The notes under the pieces were generated by a model. It saw only the letters and a list, made by a program, of their open reading frames with translations, made no database searches and was not told the origin of the DNA. The translations under genes were made by a program, and so were the position numbers. Of a stretch of DNA of 64,000 nucleotides, positions 43,454 to 53,156 are shown piece after piece; position 1 is the first letter of the stretch; every line of letters starts with the position of its first letter. The DNA lies in assembly GCA_942492935.1 (NCBI GenBank), contig OW818654.1, forward strand, positions 2,046,001 through 2,110,000, written 5' to 3'. The DNA comes from JANJUO01 sp942492935 (GTDB lineage Bacteria; Bacteroidota; Ignavibacteria; Kapaibacteriales; UBA2268).

Positions 43454-44029
43454 ATGGAAATACTTTTAATTGACAATAATGATTCGTTTACTTATAACCT
43501 CTCTCAATTAATTGAAGAAGCAGGCTTTAATCCTGTGATTTGTAAAGACATTTTTTTTGAAAGAAATTCATTTGAAATCACCGATTACGTTAATAATTTC
43601 AACAATATAATATTTTCACCGGGTTCTGGTTTGCCATCGGAGAGAAAAGGAATGAAATTTATACTTGAAAATTTTCATAATAAAAATATTTTGGGTATCT
43701 GCTTAGGGCATCAACAAATCGCTGAGCATTTTAATTCTGCATTACAAAATCATAATCTGCCACAACATGGAATAAAATCAAAAATTAATCATTTTAATAA
43801 TTCAAAATTATTTATTGATATACCAGAACAATTTCATGTAGGAAGGTATCATTCTTGGTTTGTTAGAGAGGATAGTTTATCAAAAGATTTAGAAATTACT
43901 TGCCGTTCTAATGATAATATTATAATGGGAATCAAACACAAATTTCTAAAAATCGAAGGAATACAATTTCATCCAGAGTCTTATTTAAGCGAATTTGGAA
44001 TAAAAATAATTCATAACTTTATGACTTAG
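43454..44029 (+). CDS. Class-I glutamine amidotransferase, PabA/TrpG-like
   Basis: 191 residues from ATG 43454 (MEILLIDNNDSFTYNLSQLI). The triad is visible: Cys in ILGICLGHQQIAEHF, and His-Glu in GIQFHPESYLSE. The oxyanion segment FSPGSGLP is present. It supplies ammonia from glutamine to a chorismate-using partner (PabB or TrpE), which is not in the window. The overall pattern fits TrpG/PabA better than GuaA or CarA. Its last 11 bases overlap the convergent kinase gene. An in-frame start at 43409 adds 15 atypical residues and is rejected. Confidence 0.8.
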   Translation: MEILLIDNNDSFTYNLSQLIEEAGFNPVICKDIFFERNSFEITDYVNNFNNIIFSPGSGLPSERKGMKFILENFHNKNILGICLGHQQIAEHFNSALQNHNLPQHGIKSKINHFNNSKLFIDIPEQFHVGRYHSWFVREDSLSKDLEITCRSNDNIIMGIKHKFLKIEGIQFHPESYLSEFGIKIIHNFMT

Positions 44030-46985
44030 CCAACGTGAAGAAAAATTTTGTTCCTTTTCCAATTTCACTATTAACAAATATTTTCCCACCATTTTTTTCA
44101 ATAAATTCTTTGCATAAAATCAATCCTAATCCAGTCCCTTTTTCGTTATTTGTACCTCTGGTTGAAACTTGTTGGTCAATTCTGAAAAGATTTGACAATT
44201 TTTCTTGAGTCATACCAACTCCATTGTCTTCAATACAGATTTCCCAGAAATTTCCAATTTCTTTACAACTAATAATTATCAAACCATTTGCTTTTGTGAA
44301 TTTTATTGCATTTGAAATAATATTTCTAAATACTGTCTGAATCATTTCCCTATCGATAAAAGCAAAAGTATTCATACTTAATTGATTTTGTATTTTAATA
44401 TTTTTATTCTCTGCCGATAGCTCCAAAGTACCGATAATTTTTGCAACTAAAGGCATCAAATCAATATTTTGTTGATTTAATCCTGTATTTTGGGTTTGCA
44501 AACGAGCCCATTCGAGCAGATTTTCGAGCAAATTGTATGCACTTGTAGCAGCTTTATCCAAACTTGCAATGATTTCAATTTTATCATTATCGTCTAATTC
44601 AGACCAATTTTCCTGCATTAACGAAGTCAATTGACCGAATGAACCTATTGGATTTCTCAAATCATGAGCGATAATTTTAAAGAATTTATCACGCATACTG
44701 ATAATTTCAATAAGTTGTTGTTCAGATTCATACAATTTATTATTAAGTTCATTCATTTTAACTTTCTCTTCTTCAATCAAATCACGCGAGATATGAATCT
44801 CTTCGAGAAGTTTTAAAGTATCATATTCAATTTCTTTTCTTTCAGTTATATCTCTAATTATTGCAATTGCCTGCCAATAATTACCAATTTTTACAGGTGA
44901 AAGCGATAATTCAACAGGAAAATGTGTACCATCTTTCTTTATTGTAATCATCTCATAAGTTTTATTTACAAGTTTTCCTTCACCTGAAATTTTAAATTTT
45001 GGAAATACTTTAACAAATGAATTGTAATCTTCTTTGCTTGCTAATATTTGATGCAAATCTTTACCAACTATTTCATCGTAATTATAACCAAATATTTCTG
45101 TTGCTGCTTTATTCCAATAAGATACTTTTCCAAAATTGTCAATCATCACTATTCCGTCATTAGCATATTCTGTAATATTGTGAAGTAATAATTCTTTATC
45201 ATTTAACGTTTGTTCAGCTAATTTTTTGGAATTTATATCAATAATCATAGAAAGTACAGTTTCAATTTTATTATTTGCCTGACTCATTATTGAAATGGAT
45301 TTTAATATCCAAACTGAAGTACCATCTTTACGGAAATATCTTATCTCATAACTTGCATTTTTGATTTTCCCATCAAAAATATCAGTTAGATATTTTGTAT
45401 TTAGCTCAACATCTTCAGTATGAGTAATTGAAATTTCTGTTAATTTATGAAGCTCTTCTTTAGAATACCCCGTAATATCACATAAAGCAGTGTTAAAAAG
45501 CTCAAAATTTGTCAACCTATTTTGAATGCTAATTGCAATGATAGAATTATCAAAAATTGCTTTTAATTTGCTCTCTGATTGTTTTAGTTGAAAATTAATG
45601 TTTTTAATTTTTGTAATATCACTAATAACTCCATATATGATTTTTGAACCATTATCCAAGAGTTCAAGATTGATTGAATCTCTTACCCAGTATATAGTTC
45701 CATCATATTTGACTAATCTAAAATCAAGGAATTTTTCATACTTGTGGTTATTGATTATATTATTAATGTTGGCTTTATATCTATTTTGGTCATCTTGATG
45801 TATATACTTAAAATAATTTTCATAAGAATCCAAAAAATATGTGCTATTCATACCAGTTAAGAATTCAATATTAGTACTAATGTAGAAATTAACTAATTCC
45901 GAATGATTATTTATTGTAATAGACCAAACACAATCAGGTATATTTGAAAGTAGATTATCTAATTTTCGGTTTGAAATATTTAATTTAATTTCAACTTCTT
46001 TTTCTTTGGTGATATTTTTGCCATTGAGAATAATGCCATTAATATTACCTGAGTTTAAAATAGGTGCAAAAGTGAATTTATAAAAAACTAAGTCCTTATT
46101 TTGGTTAATTATAGGTAAAATTTCAGTCGCATTTTCACCAGAATATGCACGATTTATTTTTTCATAGAACCATTCATAATAAGATTTTTGGAATTCAGAG
46201 AAAATGTTCATTCCAATCAATGGAACAATACCAAATAGGAAATGCATATTTTCATAAAATGAACTATTAAATGATGTTAATTCACTATTGATTCCAAAAG
46301 ATGCCATCATCTCTTCAGAACTTTCTAACAATGATGTTAAATTTGCTTTGGATATTTCTAACTCTTGTTGGATTTTTTTCTCAAAACTAATATCATCGAT
46401 TGTAACAAAAAAATTTGTTCCATTCTCTCTTTTAATTCGAACAATATTTAGTAAACAATGTATATTATCATGTTGAGTTTTTAATACTAATTCAAATGAA
46501 ACTTCATCAGAATTATCATTAATTTCATTTTTTTTAAAATAGAAAATATCTTGATAATCACGATGTATAAATTTTGTAAAATCAACTCCGATTACTTCAC
46601 TCTTAGCAACTCCTAAATATTTTGATGCACAGCGATTAATTTCTGTAATAGTATTATTTTCATCAACAGTTAAATATCCAATCGGAGCTAAATCATACAA
46701 TTCATAAAATTTAAGATGTTGAGCTTCTAATTGATTACGAGTTCTTAATAATTCATCATTTTGAATTTCCAACTCAATATGATAAACATGTATTTCTTCG
46801 AGAACTTTTTTTAAGCTATTCTCATCTCTGTCAAGAATAAAATCATCAATATAATCAAATGCTCTTTTTTTTAAATCATCAAATCCTTCTCTTTGAAAGT
46901 CATGACCCGAATTTTTGGATTCGGTAATCTCTCTAATAGAATTTTTTAAAGCATCTGATTTAAAATTCAAATTTTCTTCGTTCAT
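44019..46985 (-). CDS. Cytoplasmic histidine kinase with five PAS domains
   Basis: 988 residues, no membrane helix. After a helical N-terminus (about 1-100) come five PAS units: about 102-215 (LAPIGYLTVDENNTITEINR), 220-335, 345-465, 470-590 (AISIQNRLTNFELFNTALCD) and 600-720 (DGIVMIDNFGKVSYWNKAAT). A coiled segment follows, then HisKA (FFKIIAHDLRNPIGSF, phospho-His) and HATPase_c (RNIISNAIKFT, EDNGVGM, GTGLGLILCKEFI). It should sense redox state or small ligands in the cytoplasm. No response regulator is adjacent. Confidence 0.9.
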   Translation of the reverse strand: MNEENLNFKSDALKNSIREITESKNSGHDFQREGFDDLKKRAFDYIDDFILDRDENSLKKVLEEIHVYHIELEIQNDELLRTRNQLEAQHLKFYELYDLAPIGYLTVDENNTITEINRCASKYLGVAKSEVIGVDFTKFIHRDYQDIFYFKKNEINDNSDEVSFELVLKTQHDNIHCLLNIVRIKRENGTNFFVTIDDISFEKKIQQELEISKANLTSLLESSEEMMASFGINSELTSFNSSFYENMHFLFGIVPLIGMNIFSEFQKSYYEWFYEKINRAYSGENATEILPIINQNKDLVFYKFTFAPILNSGNINGIILNGKNITKEKEVEIKLNISNRKLDNLLSNIPDCVWSITINNHSELVNFYISTNIEFLTGMNSTYFLDSYENYFKYIHQDDQNRYKANINNIINNHKYEKFLDFRLVKYDGTIYWVRDSINLELLDNGSKIIYGVISDITKIKNINFQLKQSESKLKAIFDNSIIAISIQNRLTNFELFNTALCDITGYSKEELHKLTEISITHTEDVELNTKYLTDIFDGKIKNASYEIRYFRKDGTSVWILKSISIMSQANNKIETVLSMIIDINSKKLAEQTLNDKELLLHNITEYANDGIVMIDNFGKVSYWNKAATEIFGYNYDEIVGKDLHQILASKEDYNSFVKVFPKFKISGEGKLVNKTYEMITIKKDGTHFPVELSLSPVKIGNYWQAIAIIRDITERKEIEYDTLKLLEEIHISRDLIEEEKVKMNELNNKLYESEQQLIEIISMRDKFFKIIAHDLRNPIGSFGQLTSLMQENWSELDDNDKIEIIASLDKAATSAYNLLENLLEWARLQTQNTGLNQQNIDLMPLVAKIIGTLELSAENKNIKIQNQLSMNTFAFIDREMIQTVFRNIISNAIKFTKANGLIIISCKEIGNFWEICIEDNGVGMTQEKLSNLFRIDQQVSTRGTNNEKGTGLGLILCKEFIEKNGGKIFVNSEIGKGTKFFFTLAKS

Positions 46986-47019
46986 TTAACAATTAACATT
47001 ATTTAAAAAAAACTTGGTA

Positions 47020-48291
47020 TTATTTCTTAATAGAAATCTTACTTAGCAATTTAACTTCTTTTGGATTAGAATAATCATATTGATACAGACCATCATTTGC
47101 AACAACAATTGCACGACTCCCAAGTGGTATAATATCATAAGTATTCAAATCTGATTCCCAATCTAACAATTGAATTTCCTTTGGATTTGATACATCAAAT
47201 ACTTTAAGTCCAGCTTTGCTATCGCAAATAAACAATGTATTTCCATCTAAACCCAAACCCAATGGACCTTGCATTGGATAAGATTTGACTAAAACAGGTT
47301 TCATTATATTTGAAATATCAATTATATCAAGTTGATTAAGATTGTTGCCACAATTATTGCCACCTTTTAGAGTAACATAAGCATATTTTTCATCTGCAAC
47401 TACTGGGTCGCAAGCTCTAAAATGTGTAAATTCACTAATATATGTTGGATTCCAAGGAGTAGAAATGTCATAAATGAACATTCCAGTTCTTGAACCAATA
47501 AATAATTTCCCTTTAAAAGGATAGATTGTTTCAATATTCCAACCAATATTTATTTGAGCCCAAGGTCGTGGATTTTTAGGGTCGTCCAAATCAAAAGTTT
47601 GTAATGATGTATTGCAAACAGTATATAAATATTTATCATAGAGAGTAAAACGTGCCATAGAACCACCTTTGCCAACTGTGCCACCACTACCATCATTTGA
47701 GGCACCATTTTTTGCTCCACCTCCTTCAGTAGTTCTGTAATCTGGGCTTGTCATTGCATCATCACAATTATTAATAGTATAAGAAATTACTGTATCAACT
47801 AATTTATAAGTAGTTAACATATTTGATTTTTCATCATAATATGCCCATTCAGAATTAAGAGTACTATTAAAAATTGCATCAACTCTTTTCACGAAAATTG
47901 GTGAACTTGGATTAGAAATATCGAATGTAAGCAAATCTACATAACTATCAGCATATAAATACTGATTTTTTACAGCAATATCGCCATTACCCGGTATATT
48001 GATAAAAGAAATATTTTTAGGTGATACTGGATTGGTATTATCAATAATATGAATACCTTTCCCTTTATCACTAACTAATATATAATTGCCAATAGTATAA
48101 ATTTTACCAGGTGATTCTAATTCTCTTGCTGCTTCTATTTTGACTGAATCTCGAACTTTCTCTATTGGAATTTTTACTTCTACCCACATCTGAGTAGAGT
48201 ATTTTTCAACTCGAGAAGTGCAACATCCAGATACAAAAAGTATCATTGATATTGCAATTAAACTAATTTGAATTTTAATTGAGGTTTTCAT
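47020..48291 (-). CDS. LVIVD-repeat lipoprotein
   Basis: 423 residues. Lipobox V-S-G-C (Cys 23), followed by another Cys. From residue 55 on, repeated strands of LVIVD type occur (YILVSDKGKGIHIIDNTNPV, LLTFDISNPSSP, GMFIYDISTPWNPTY, DIIDISNIMKPV, LKVFDVSNPKEI), forming a beta-propeller. A glycine/serine-rich loop (TTEGGGAKNGASNDGSG) interrupts near residue 190. The protein is anchored in a membrane and exposed; LVIVD proteins are often surface or S-layer associated. No enzymatic site seen. Confidence 0.85.
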   Translation of the reverse strand: MKTSIKIQISLIAISMILFVSGCCTSRVEKYSTQMWVEVKIPIEKVRDSVKIEAARELESPGKIYTIGNYILVSDKGKGIHIIDNTNPVSPKNISFINIPGNGDIAVKNQYLYADSYVDLLTFDISNPSSPIFVKRVDAIFNSTLNSEWAYYDEKSNMLTTYKLVDTVISYTINNCDDAMTSPDYRTTEGGGAKNGASNDGSGGTVGKGGSMARFTLYDKYLYTVCNTSLQTFDLDDPKNPRPWAQINIGWNIETIYPFKGKLFIGSRTGMFIYDISTPWNPTYISEFTHFRACDPVVADEKYAYVTLKGGNNCGNNLNQLDIIDISNIMKPVLVKSYPMQGPLGLGLDGNTLFICDSKAGLKVFDVSNPKEIQLLDWESDLNTYDIIPLGSRAIVVANDGLYQYDYSNPKEVKLLSKISIKK

Positions 48292-48456
48292 TTTATTTTC
48301 CTAAATGCTTATAAAACATTGTTTTATTTGAATTCTAAAATTCAAAAATGTAAATTAATCATTTTTTAGTTAATCTACAATTATTTTTTGATAAAAAATA
48401 TTTAATAGTGTAAATTTAGTAGCAACTCAGCCAAGAACACATAATATTTTTTAAAT

Positions 48457-49047
48457 TTACCCTGAAATAATAATCCTAATATTCTTTTTCATATTTGTCA
48501 TAAAGTCCTGATATCCAGTTGGTATCCTTCTATTCAAATAATAAAGTAACATTCCAGCAAGATAGTACTTAAATCTTTCCTGCATTTCTACTAATTGTTC
48601 ATCAGTCCAATTATATTCCCATTTCAATTGTATCCAATCTTCTTTTGTAATTTCTATTATCAAGTTACAAATTTCATCTGATAGACCCTGAGTAAAGGCA
48701 AATTCGGGCATTTTCTCTAAGAATAACAAATCGTAAATCCCAATATATTGAACAAAATAATTTGAATAAGCAACTGTTCTTGCAATTATTCCATCAATTC
48801 CTGATAATTCTGAATTTACATTTGAGCTTACGTAATCTCTTATTTCTGTTATAAAATCACTAACACAAATAAAAATTAATTCTTTCAAATCTTTGAAGTA
48901 ATTGTAAAGAGTGGCATAAGAGTATCCTGCATAATCAGCAACTGCTCTTGCACTGATACTTTTCATCCCTTCACCTTTAATCATTTGCTTAGTGGCATCA
49001 ATAAAGTAGCCACGAACTCTTTGTTCTTGTAATTCTTTCTTTTCCAT
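48457..49047 (-). CDS. TetR/AcrR-family transcriptional regulator
   Basis: 196 residues. The N-terminal helix-turn-helix (about 10-56) reads MIKGEGMKSISARAVADYAG then YSYATLYNYFKDLKELI, the TetR signature. The C-terminal ligand domain is unrecognised and helical. A 15-bp palindrome, ATTAACATTGTTAAT, 69 bases upstream between this gene and the divergent FKBP gene is a candidate operator. It could control itself, and perhaps the FKBP-nucleotidyltransferase pair. Confidence 0.85.
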   Translation of the reverse strand: MEKKELQEQRVRGYFIDATKQMIKGEGMKSISARAVADYAGYSYATLYNYFKDLKELIFICVSDFITEIRDYVSSNVNSELSGIDGIIARTVAYSNYFVQYIGIYDLLFLEKMPEFAFTQGLSDEICNLIIEITKEDWIQLKWEYNWTDEQLVEMQERFKYYLAGMLLYYLNRRIPTGYQDFMTNMKKNIRIIISG

Positions 49048-49115
49048 AATTCAATCCATTTAATACATATAAAAAATATTAATTCAAATACAAATAATTA
49101 ACAAATACAAAAATA

Positions 49116-49130
49116 ATTAACATTGTTAAT
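49116..49130. promoter_or_regulatory. Candidate TetR operator
   Basis: ATTAACATTGTTAAT, inverted arms ATTAAC/GTTAAT, in the divergent gap between the TetR gene (start 49047) and the FKBP gene (start 49213). The flank also carries a tandem direct repeat of AAATACAAATAATTAAC with small changes (about 49085-49120). Position and symmetry are the only evidence. Confidence 0.4.
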
Positions 49131-49212
49131 ATATGCAAGAAAAATATTTTTTGTTTGGTTAATCAACTTTGTTTAATTTGCATTTTTTTAAATACATATT
49201 GGGAAAAATTTT

Positions 49213-49656
49213 ATGAAATTATTGAATTTATTAATTTCATTTGTACTAATTGCAGCTTTGTTTTCTTGCAATTCAAACAAAGAATCATCTATTAAAGAAC
49301 AATCTAAGGTAATACCGGGAATGGTAAAAACAGAATCAGGACTACAATATCAAGATTTGGTTGTAGGTACAGGAGCTTCTCCTACTAAAGGACAAACAAT
49401 AGTCGTTCACTATCACGGAACTTTGGAAGACGGAACTATTTTCGATAGTTCAGTTCAACGTGGTCAGCCATTTGAAACAGCAATTGGTGTTGGACGTGTA
49501 ATTAAAGGTTGGGACGAAGGTATGATGACAATGAAAATTGGTGGCAAACGCAAACTTATTATACCAGCAGATTTAGCTTATGGAAGCAGAAGTGTAGGTT
49601 CAATTCCAGCTAACTCAACATTAATTTTTGAAGTTGAATTATTAAACATTAAGTAA
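49213..49656 (+). CDS. FKBP-type peptidyl-prolyl isomerase, lipoprotein
   Basis: 147 residues. Lipobox L-F-S-C (Cys 19). The FKBP domain (about 40-147) has VVHYHGTLEDGTIFDSSVQR, VIKGWDEGMMTMKIGGKRKL and IPANSTLIFEVELL, with the active-site Tyr, Phe-Asp, Val-Ile and Trp positions kept. It should catalyse proline isomerisation during periplasmic protein folding. Its stop overlaps the next gene's start (TAATG). Confidence 0.95.
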   Translation: MKLLNLLISFVLIAALFSCNSNKESSIKEQSKVIPGMVKTESGLQYQDLVVGTGASPTKGQTIVVHYHGTLEDGTIFDSSVQRGQPFETAIGVGRVIKGWDEGMMTMKIGGKRKLIIPADLAYGSRSVGSIPANSTLIFEVELLNIK

Positions 49657-50879
49657 TGTTTGAATTTAAACAAATTTTGATTTTAGAAAATGAAAGGATA
49701 GAAGATTTCTATCCTTTCAGTATTTTACATTGCTTATGGGAATTGAGAACTGGTGCAATAAGACAATTTGAAAGAATTCAAAAACTTTTTTCCGAAGCTG
49801 AAATTATATTTAAAGGTAGAGAACTTCACACTCAATCATTTCTTGAACGATTTGCAATAGAAAATAAAACAATTATCAATGAAAATTTGCTTATTATTGA
49901 TTCTACAATTATCTTTAATTTAACATTGAGAAATACAATTGAGAAGTATATTATTGAAAATCCTGATTTAGACATTATATTTAAATCAAAAAATCAAGTT
50001 ATAATTAAATATATTTCGAGTAATGCTATCGAAAAATCACAAAATCTTTTTGAGATTACAACTGATAACAACTTCTTGATGGTTGATTTAGATAATATAA
50101 AACAAATAAATTATCTGTGGGATGCTCTTGATTTTGTAGGGGACGAAATTAACAATGACATTTCTTTATTTAATCATAGAAGCTTCAGTTTGTTTGAAGG
50201 TGTTTATTTTATAAATCAACAGAATATTCAAATTGGTGAAAATGTTTCAATTATGCCTAATTGTGTAATTGACGGCTCTCAAGGGAAAATTATTATTGAT
50301 GATAATGTTACAATAATGGCTCAATCTACAATTGTTGGACCATGCTATATAGGAAAAAATTCAATTATTAAAATTGGTGCAAAAATCTATCCTAATACTT
50401 CCATTGGAGAATTTTGCAAAATTGGGGGAGAGGTAGAAAACTCTATTTTTCAATCATATTCAAATAAGCAGCACGAAGGTTTTCTGGGACATTCATATAT
50501 ATGTGAATGGGTTAATTTGGGTGCTGATACTAATAATTCAGATTTGAAAAATACTTACTCAGAAATTAAAATGCGTTTGCCACACAAAACTGTAAAAACT
50601 GGTAGAATTTTTCTTGGTTTAATGTGTGGAGACCACACTAAAACAGCAATTAATACACAATTCAACACTGGAACAGTTACTGGAATTTGCTGTGTGCTTT
50701 TTGAATCAGGTTTTCTAAGTACAACTATTCCTTCATTTTGTTGGGGTGGCTCTCTTAATTCAAAGAAATATAATATTGAAGAAGCAATTGAAACTGCAAA
50801 AAAAGTAATGGCAAGACGAAATAAAGAAATGACTTCATCAGAATTACTACTCATCAAAAATAATTACACACTATCATAA
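49656..50879 (+). CDS. GlmU-like putative sugar nucleotidyltransferase
   Basis: 407 residues. The N-terminal half follows the Bacteroidota GlmU-like family (ENERIEDFYPFSILHCLWEL...TGAIRQFERI), a shortened nucleotidyltransferase fold. The C-terminal half is a left-handed beta helix with hexapeptide repeats (about 190-340, VSIMPNCVIDGSQGKIIIDD, STIVGPCYIGKNSIIKIGAK), an acyltransferase-like scaffold. The N-terminal G-x-G-T-R-M pyrophosphorylase motif of true GlmU is absent, so the substrate is unclear. It is coupled to the FKBP gene by a TAATG overlap. Confidence 0.85.
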   Translation: MFEFKQILILENERIEDFYPFSILHCLWELRTGAIRQFERIQKLFSEAEIIFKGRELHTQSFLERFAIENKTIINENLLIIDSTIIFNLTLRNTIEKYIIENPDLDIIFKSKNQVIIKYISSNAIEKSQNLFEITTDNNFLMVDLDNIKQINYLWDALDFVGDEINNDISLFNHRSFSLFEGVYFINQQNIQIGENVSIMPNCVIDGSQGKIIIDDNVTIMAQSTIVGPCYIGKNSIIKIGAKIYPNTSIGEFCKIGGEVENSIFQSYSNKQHEGFLGHSYICEWVNLGADTNNSDLKNTYSEIKMRLPHKTVKTGRIFLGLMCGDHTKTAINTQFNTGTVTGICCVLFESGFLSTTIPSFCWGGSLNSKKYNIEEAIETAKKVMARRNKEMTSSELLLIKNNYTLS

Positions 50880-50945
50880 TTTAGTTTCTAAACAAATTTT
50901 TTCAAATTGAATTAGTTTTTAAATTTTGAAAAAATCAAATACACA

Positions 50946-51060
50946 TCCCGTTTGGGATTACCTGTTTGTAACAAACGAAATCCCCTTAAGTCCAGCAATC
51001 CAGTATGGATTGAAAAGTTCAAATACACATTCAACACCTACGGCGTTGGTGGATACATAG
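50946..51060. repeat. Dispersed intergenic repeat, second copy
   Basis: CATCCCGTTTGGGATTACCT followed by GTTTGTAACAAACGAAATCC resembles the block at 41425-41525. Further on, CAATCCAGTATGGATTG and AACACCTACGGCGTTGGTGG are two more short inverted repeats of the same style. Typical of dispersed repeats in Bacteroidota. Confidence 0.5.
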
Positions 51061-51347
51061 CAAAACGATTGATATAAAAGGGATTACAGCTATTTACAAT
51101 ACTATTCCAATATATTTCCAACACTTTTCTGATTTTGCTATACTATTATTTTTGTGGGTTCATATTGAAGTAAATTGATAAATTGAATTAATATAAATGA
51201 AATTCACATAAAAATCATTAGTTTTCTTATAGAAATTATGGATTGGCAAGTGCTTTGATTATGACTCTAATATCCATTTATTAAATTTTGAATTAAAGTA
51301 AATGCTCTCTCCCATTGAAAATTGCCAATAAATTCCGTATTTATTAA

Positions 51348-51380
51348 AGATGGACTTTACCCTGAAGGTGAAGTCCATCT
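51348..51380. terminator. Strong hairpin, probable terminator of the minus-strand gene
   Basis: AGATGGACTTTACC (51348-51361) pairs with GGTGAAGTCCATCT (51367-51380) with one mismatch and a 5-base loop. It lies 38 bases beyond the end of the minus-strand gene at 51419. It resembles the other AGATG/CATCT hairpins of the window. Confidence 0.6.
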
Positions 51381-51418
51381 ATAAATGTAAGAATTTCAAA
51401 TTAATTCCAAGCCGTCAA

Positions 51419-51703
51419 TTACTTACATAAATTTTCAAGATAATATTTGTAATTTACTCTTGAAATTTGGAATGACCTTTCACCGAGTACATTTTGTAAT
51501 ATTGCCACCCAATAACCTTTTACAGGTTTATTTCCTTCACGACTGGCTTTCAAGTCATTGTAAAGTGTGCCTCTTGCAAAATCTGAATTTGCAATAATAG
51601 TTTTCTGTTGTAACCTCATATCATCTAAAATAAATTCAAATTCATCTGCGGTTACAGTTGATAAATCCAATTCTGAATTTCCATTTTTTTGTGATTTTTT
51701 CAT
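51419..51703 (-). CDS. Small protein of a decayed mobile element
   Basis: 94 residues, opening MKKSQKNGNSELDLSTVTAD. The middle, KTIIANSDFARGTLYNDLKA, looks like a turn-helix as in small DNA-binding proteins, but no family is assigned. It follows the excisionase-like gene on the same strand (91 bases downstream), so it may be an accessory or control protein of the same element. AAAGGTAT lies upstream of the start. Confidence 0.45.
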   Translation of the reverse strand: MKKSQKNGNSELDLSTVTADEFEFILDDMRLQQKTIIANSDFARGTLYNDLKASREGNKPVKGYWVAILQNVLGERSFQISRVNYKYYLENLCK

Positions 51704-51794
51704 CTTTATACCTTTTTAATTAATTTATAAATATTTTTATTCTTTCAAAATTAAACCATAAACTTGCACTTTTTTCAAATATTCAACTTTTGAA

Positions 51795-52166
51795 TTATTT
51801 TGATATACTTGAATTAAGTTCTTTATTTTTCAATGTTTTTTGAAAACTATGTACTGATTTCAAATTGTATTTGGATGAATTTCCAATAATTTCGTCAATA
51901 TTAAAGTACACACGTCTTGATATTTTTCGGAATGGAATTTTGCCCAGTTTCATCCAAGTATTGATGGTTACTCGGCTTACTTTGAATAGTTTGCACATTT
52001 CTTCAATGGAAAGAAAGTTTGGCAAGCCCATACTTGCTTTTGGAGCTGACTTTTCACTATTTGTGGTAGTTGAAATTGCTGAAATATCTTGTTGTTTTAG
52101 AACAATATGCTGTAAAATTTCTTCGATTTGATTATTATCGAAACTGATGGTTAAGTTTGTACTCAT
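51795..52166 (-). CDS. Excisionase-like helix-turn-helix protein
   Basis: 123 residues. The HTH_17/MerR-like domain (about 50-98) reads FLSIEEMCKLFKVSRVTINT followed by WMKLGKIPFRKISRRVYFNI, the standard pattern of excisionase-type proteins of Bacteroidota integrative elements. It should bind DNA at element ends or promoters. GGAGAT precedes the ATG. No integrase accompanies it in the window, consistent with a remnant. Confidence 0.7.
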   Translation of the reverse strand: MSTNLTISFDNNQIEEILQHIVLKQQDISAISTTTNSEKSAPKASMGLPNFLSIEEMCKLFKVSRVTINTWMKLGKIPFRKISRRVYFNIDEIIGNSSKYNLKSVHSFQKTLKNKELNSSISK

Positions 52167-52474
52167 TACATCTCCTTAAATATGATTAAAAATAATTTAC
52201 TTTAAAGATTGTAATATCGTAATAAAATCACAGTTATTTAAGCGGGTTGTTAGCGTTTGGGATGAAATTTACACGCTGAATAGATGTAGCTTTTCAGGGT
52301 TTGGAGTTTCTATACTATATCATTTGAACGAGTGGGAGAGACGATACGAAGCCCATTAAGAGTATGGAGATTAAATATTACATCAATCGAACTCAAACCC
52401 AAAAATTGACATTGCTTCTCTTAATTTTGAATCTATTCTATTATAAGGTTTGCTTCCTATATATTCACTCTCTA

Positions 52475-53156
52475 TTAATTTTCTTTTTTAACTTTACCTC
52501 TTTTATTTTTGATTGCTATAAATTTGCCTCCTATATATTTGCATTTATTGTCATTAAATATTTTCATGTCGATTGGAGATTGAATTATTTTTTTATATCT
52601 GCCATTAATCCCAAAGATTTGATTATTTTCAATCAGCTTATTTAATGTTTGTTCTGATATGAATCGCTTTTCATTAAGTTTGTAAAATAAAATTGAGGTA
52701 TTAAACAGATTTAGATTGAAATTCAAATTAGCTCTGAATGAAAAAAATTGTCTGAATCTGAGTAAATCACAGTTAACAAATTCATATTTATTAAGTACTT
52801 GATGAAATTCTATAAATTTGCTATAACCACCAATCCACTTAATTTCCAAATTTTAACTTGAACTGTTCAATTTCTTCGTATCTATTTTTTAAAATCTTAA
52901 GAAATTCAATATAACTCGCTAGTGCAATTTCATTTTCCTTCTTCATTCCAAAATACATGTTTGATGAAAACAAATCTCCATTTTGGTATGTTTCAAATAT
53001 GTCAGGTGCAATAGATTTTAATTCTTCTGTTAATTTAATTATGTCGCTATTGATTTAATTTAGACGATATTCTTCATTCATTTGAGCCAAAATTTCCAAA
53101 AATTGCTTCCTCTCCTCTCTATAATATTTCCTCAATACTATATCCTTGAGTGCCAT
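52475..53156 (-). pseudogene. RteC-like gene broken by a stop and a frameshift
   Basis: The minus strand from ATG 53156 reads MALKDIVLRKYYREERKQFL...NEEYRLN, then TAA (53055-53057). It continues in frame as INSDIIKLTEELKSIAPDIF...EQFKLKFGN to a second TAA near 52843. A one-base frame change then gives EIKWIGGYSKFIEFHQVLNK and FRQFFSFRANLNFNLNLFNT to 52475. The last part resembles the C-terminal domain of RteC (K-W-x-G-x...), a regulator of mobilisable elements. Removing the stop and one base would restore about 225 residues. Family call by pattern. Confidence 0.5.

Larger units (their letters stand above)
50880..51418. other. Gene-free stretch with repeats
   Basis: About 540 bases without a credible gene. 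It holds the intergenic repeat at 50946-51060, a hairpin at 51348-51380, and AT-rich filler. It marks the change from core genes to the decayed mobile region. Confidence 0.45.

Noticed and set aside
52364..52645. Small + strand frame
   Set aside because: It is antisense to the RteC-like pseudogene and is hydrophobic AT-driven sequence without a family pattern.
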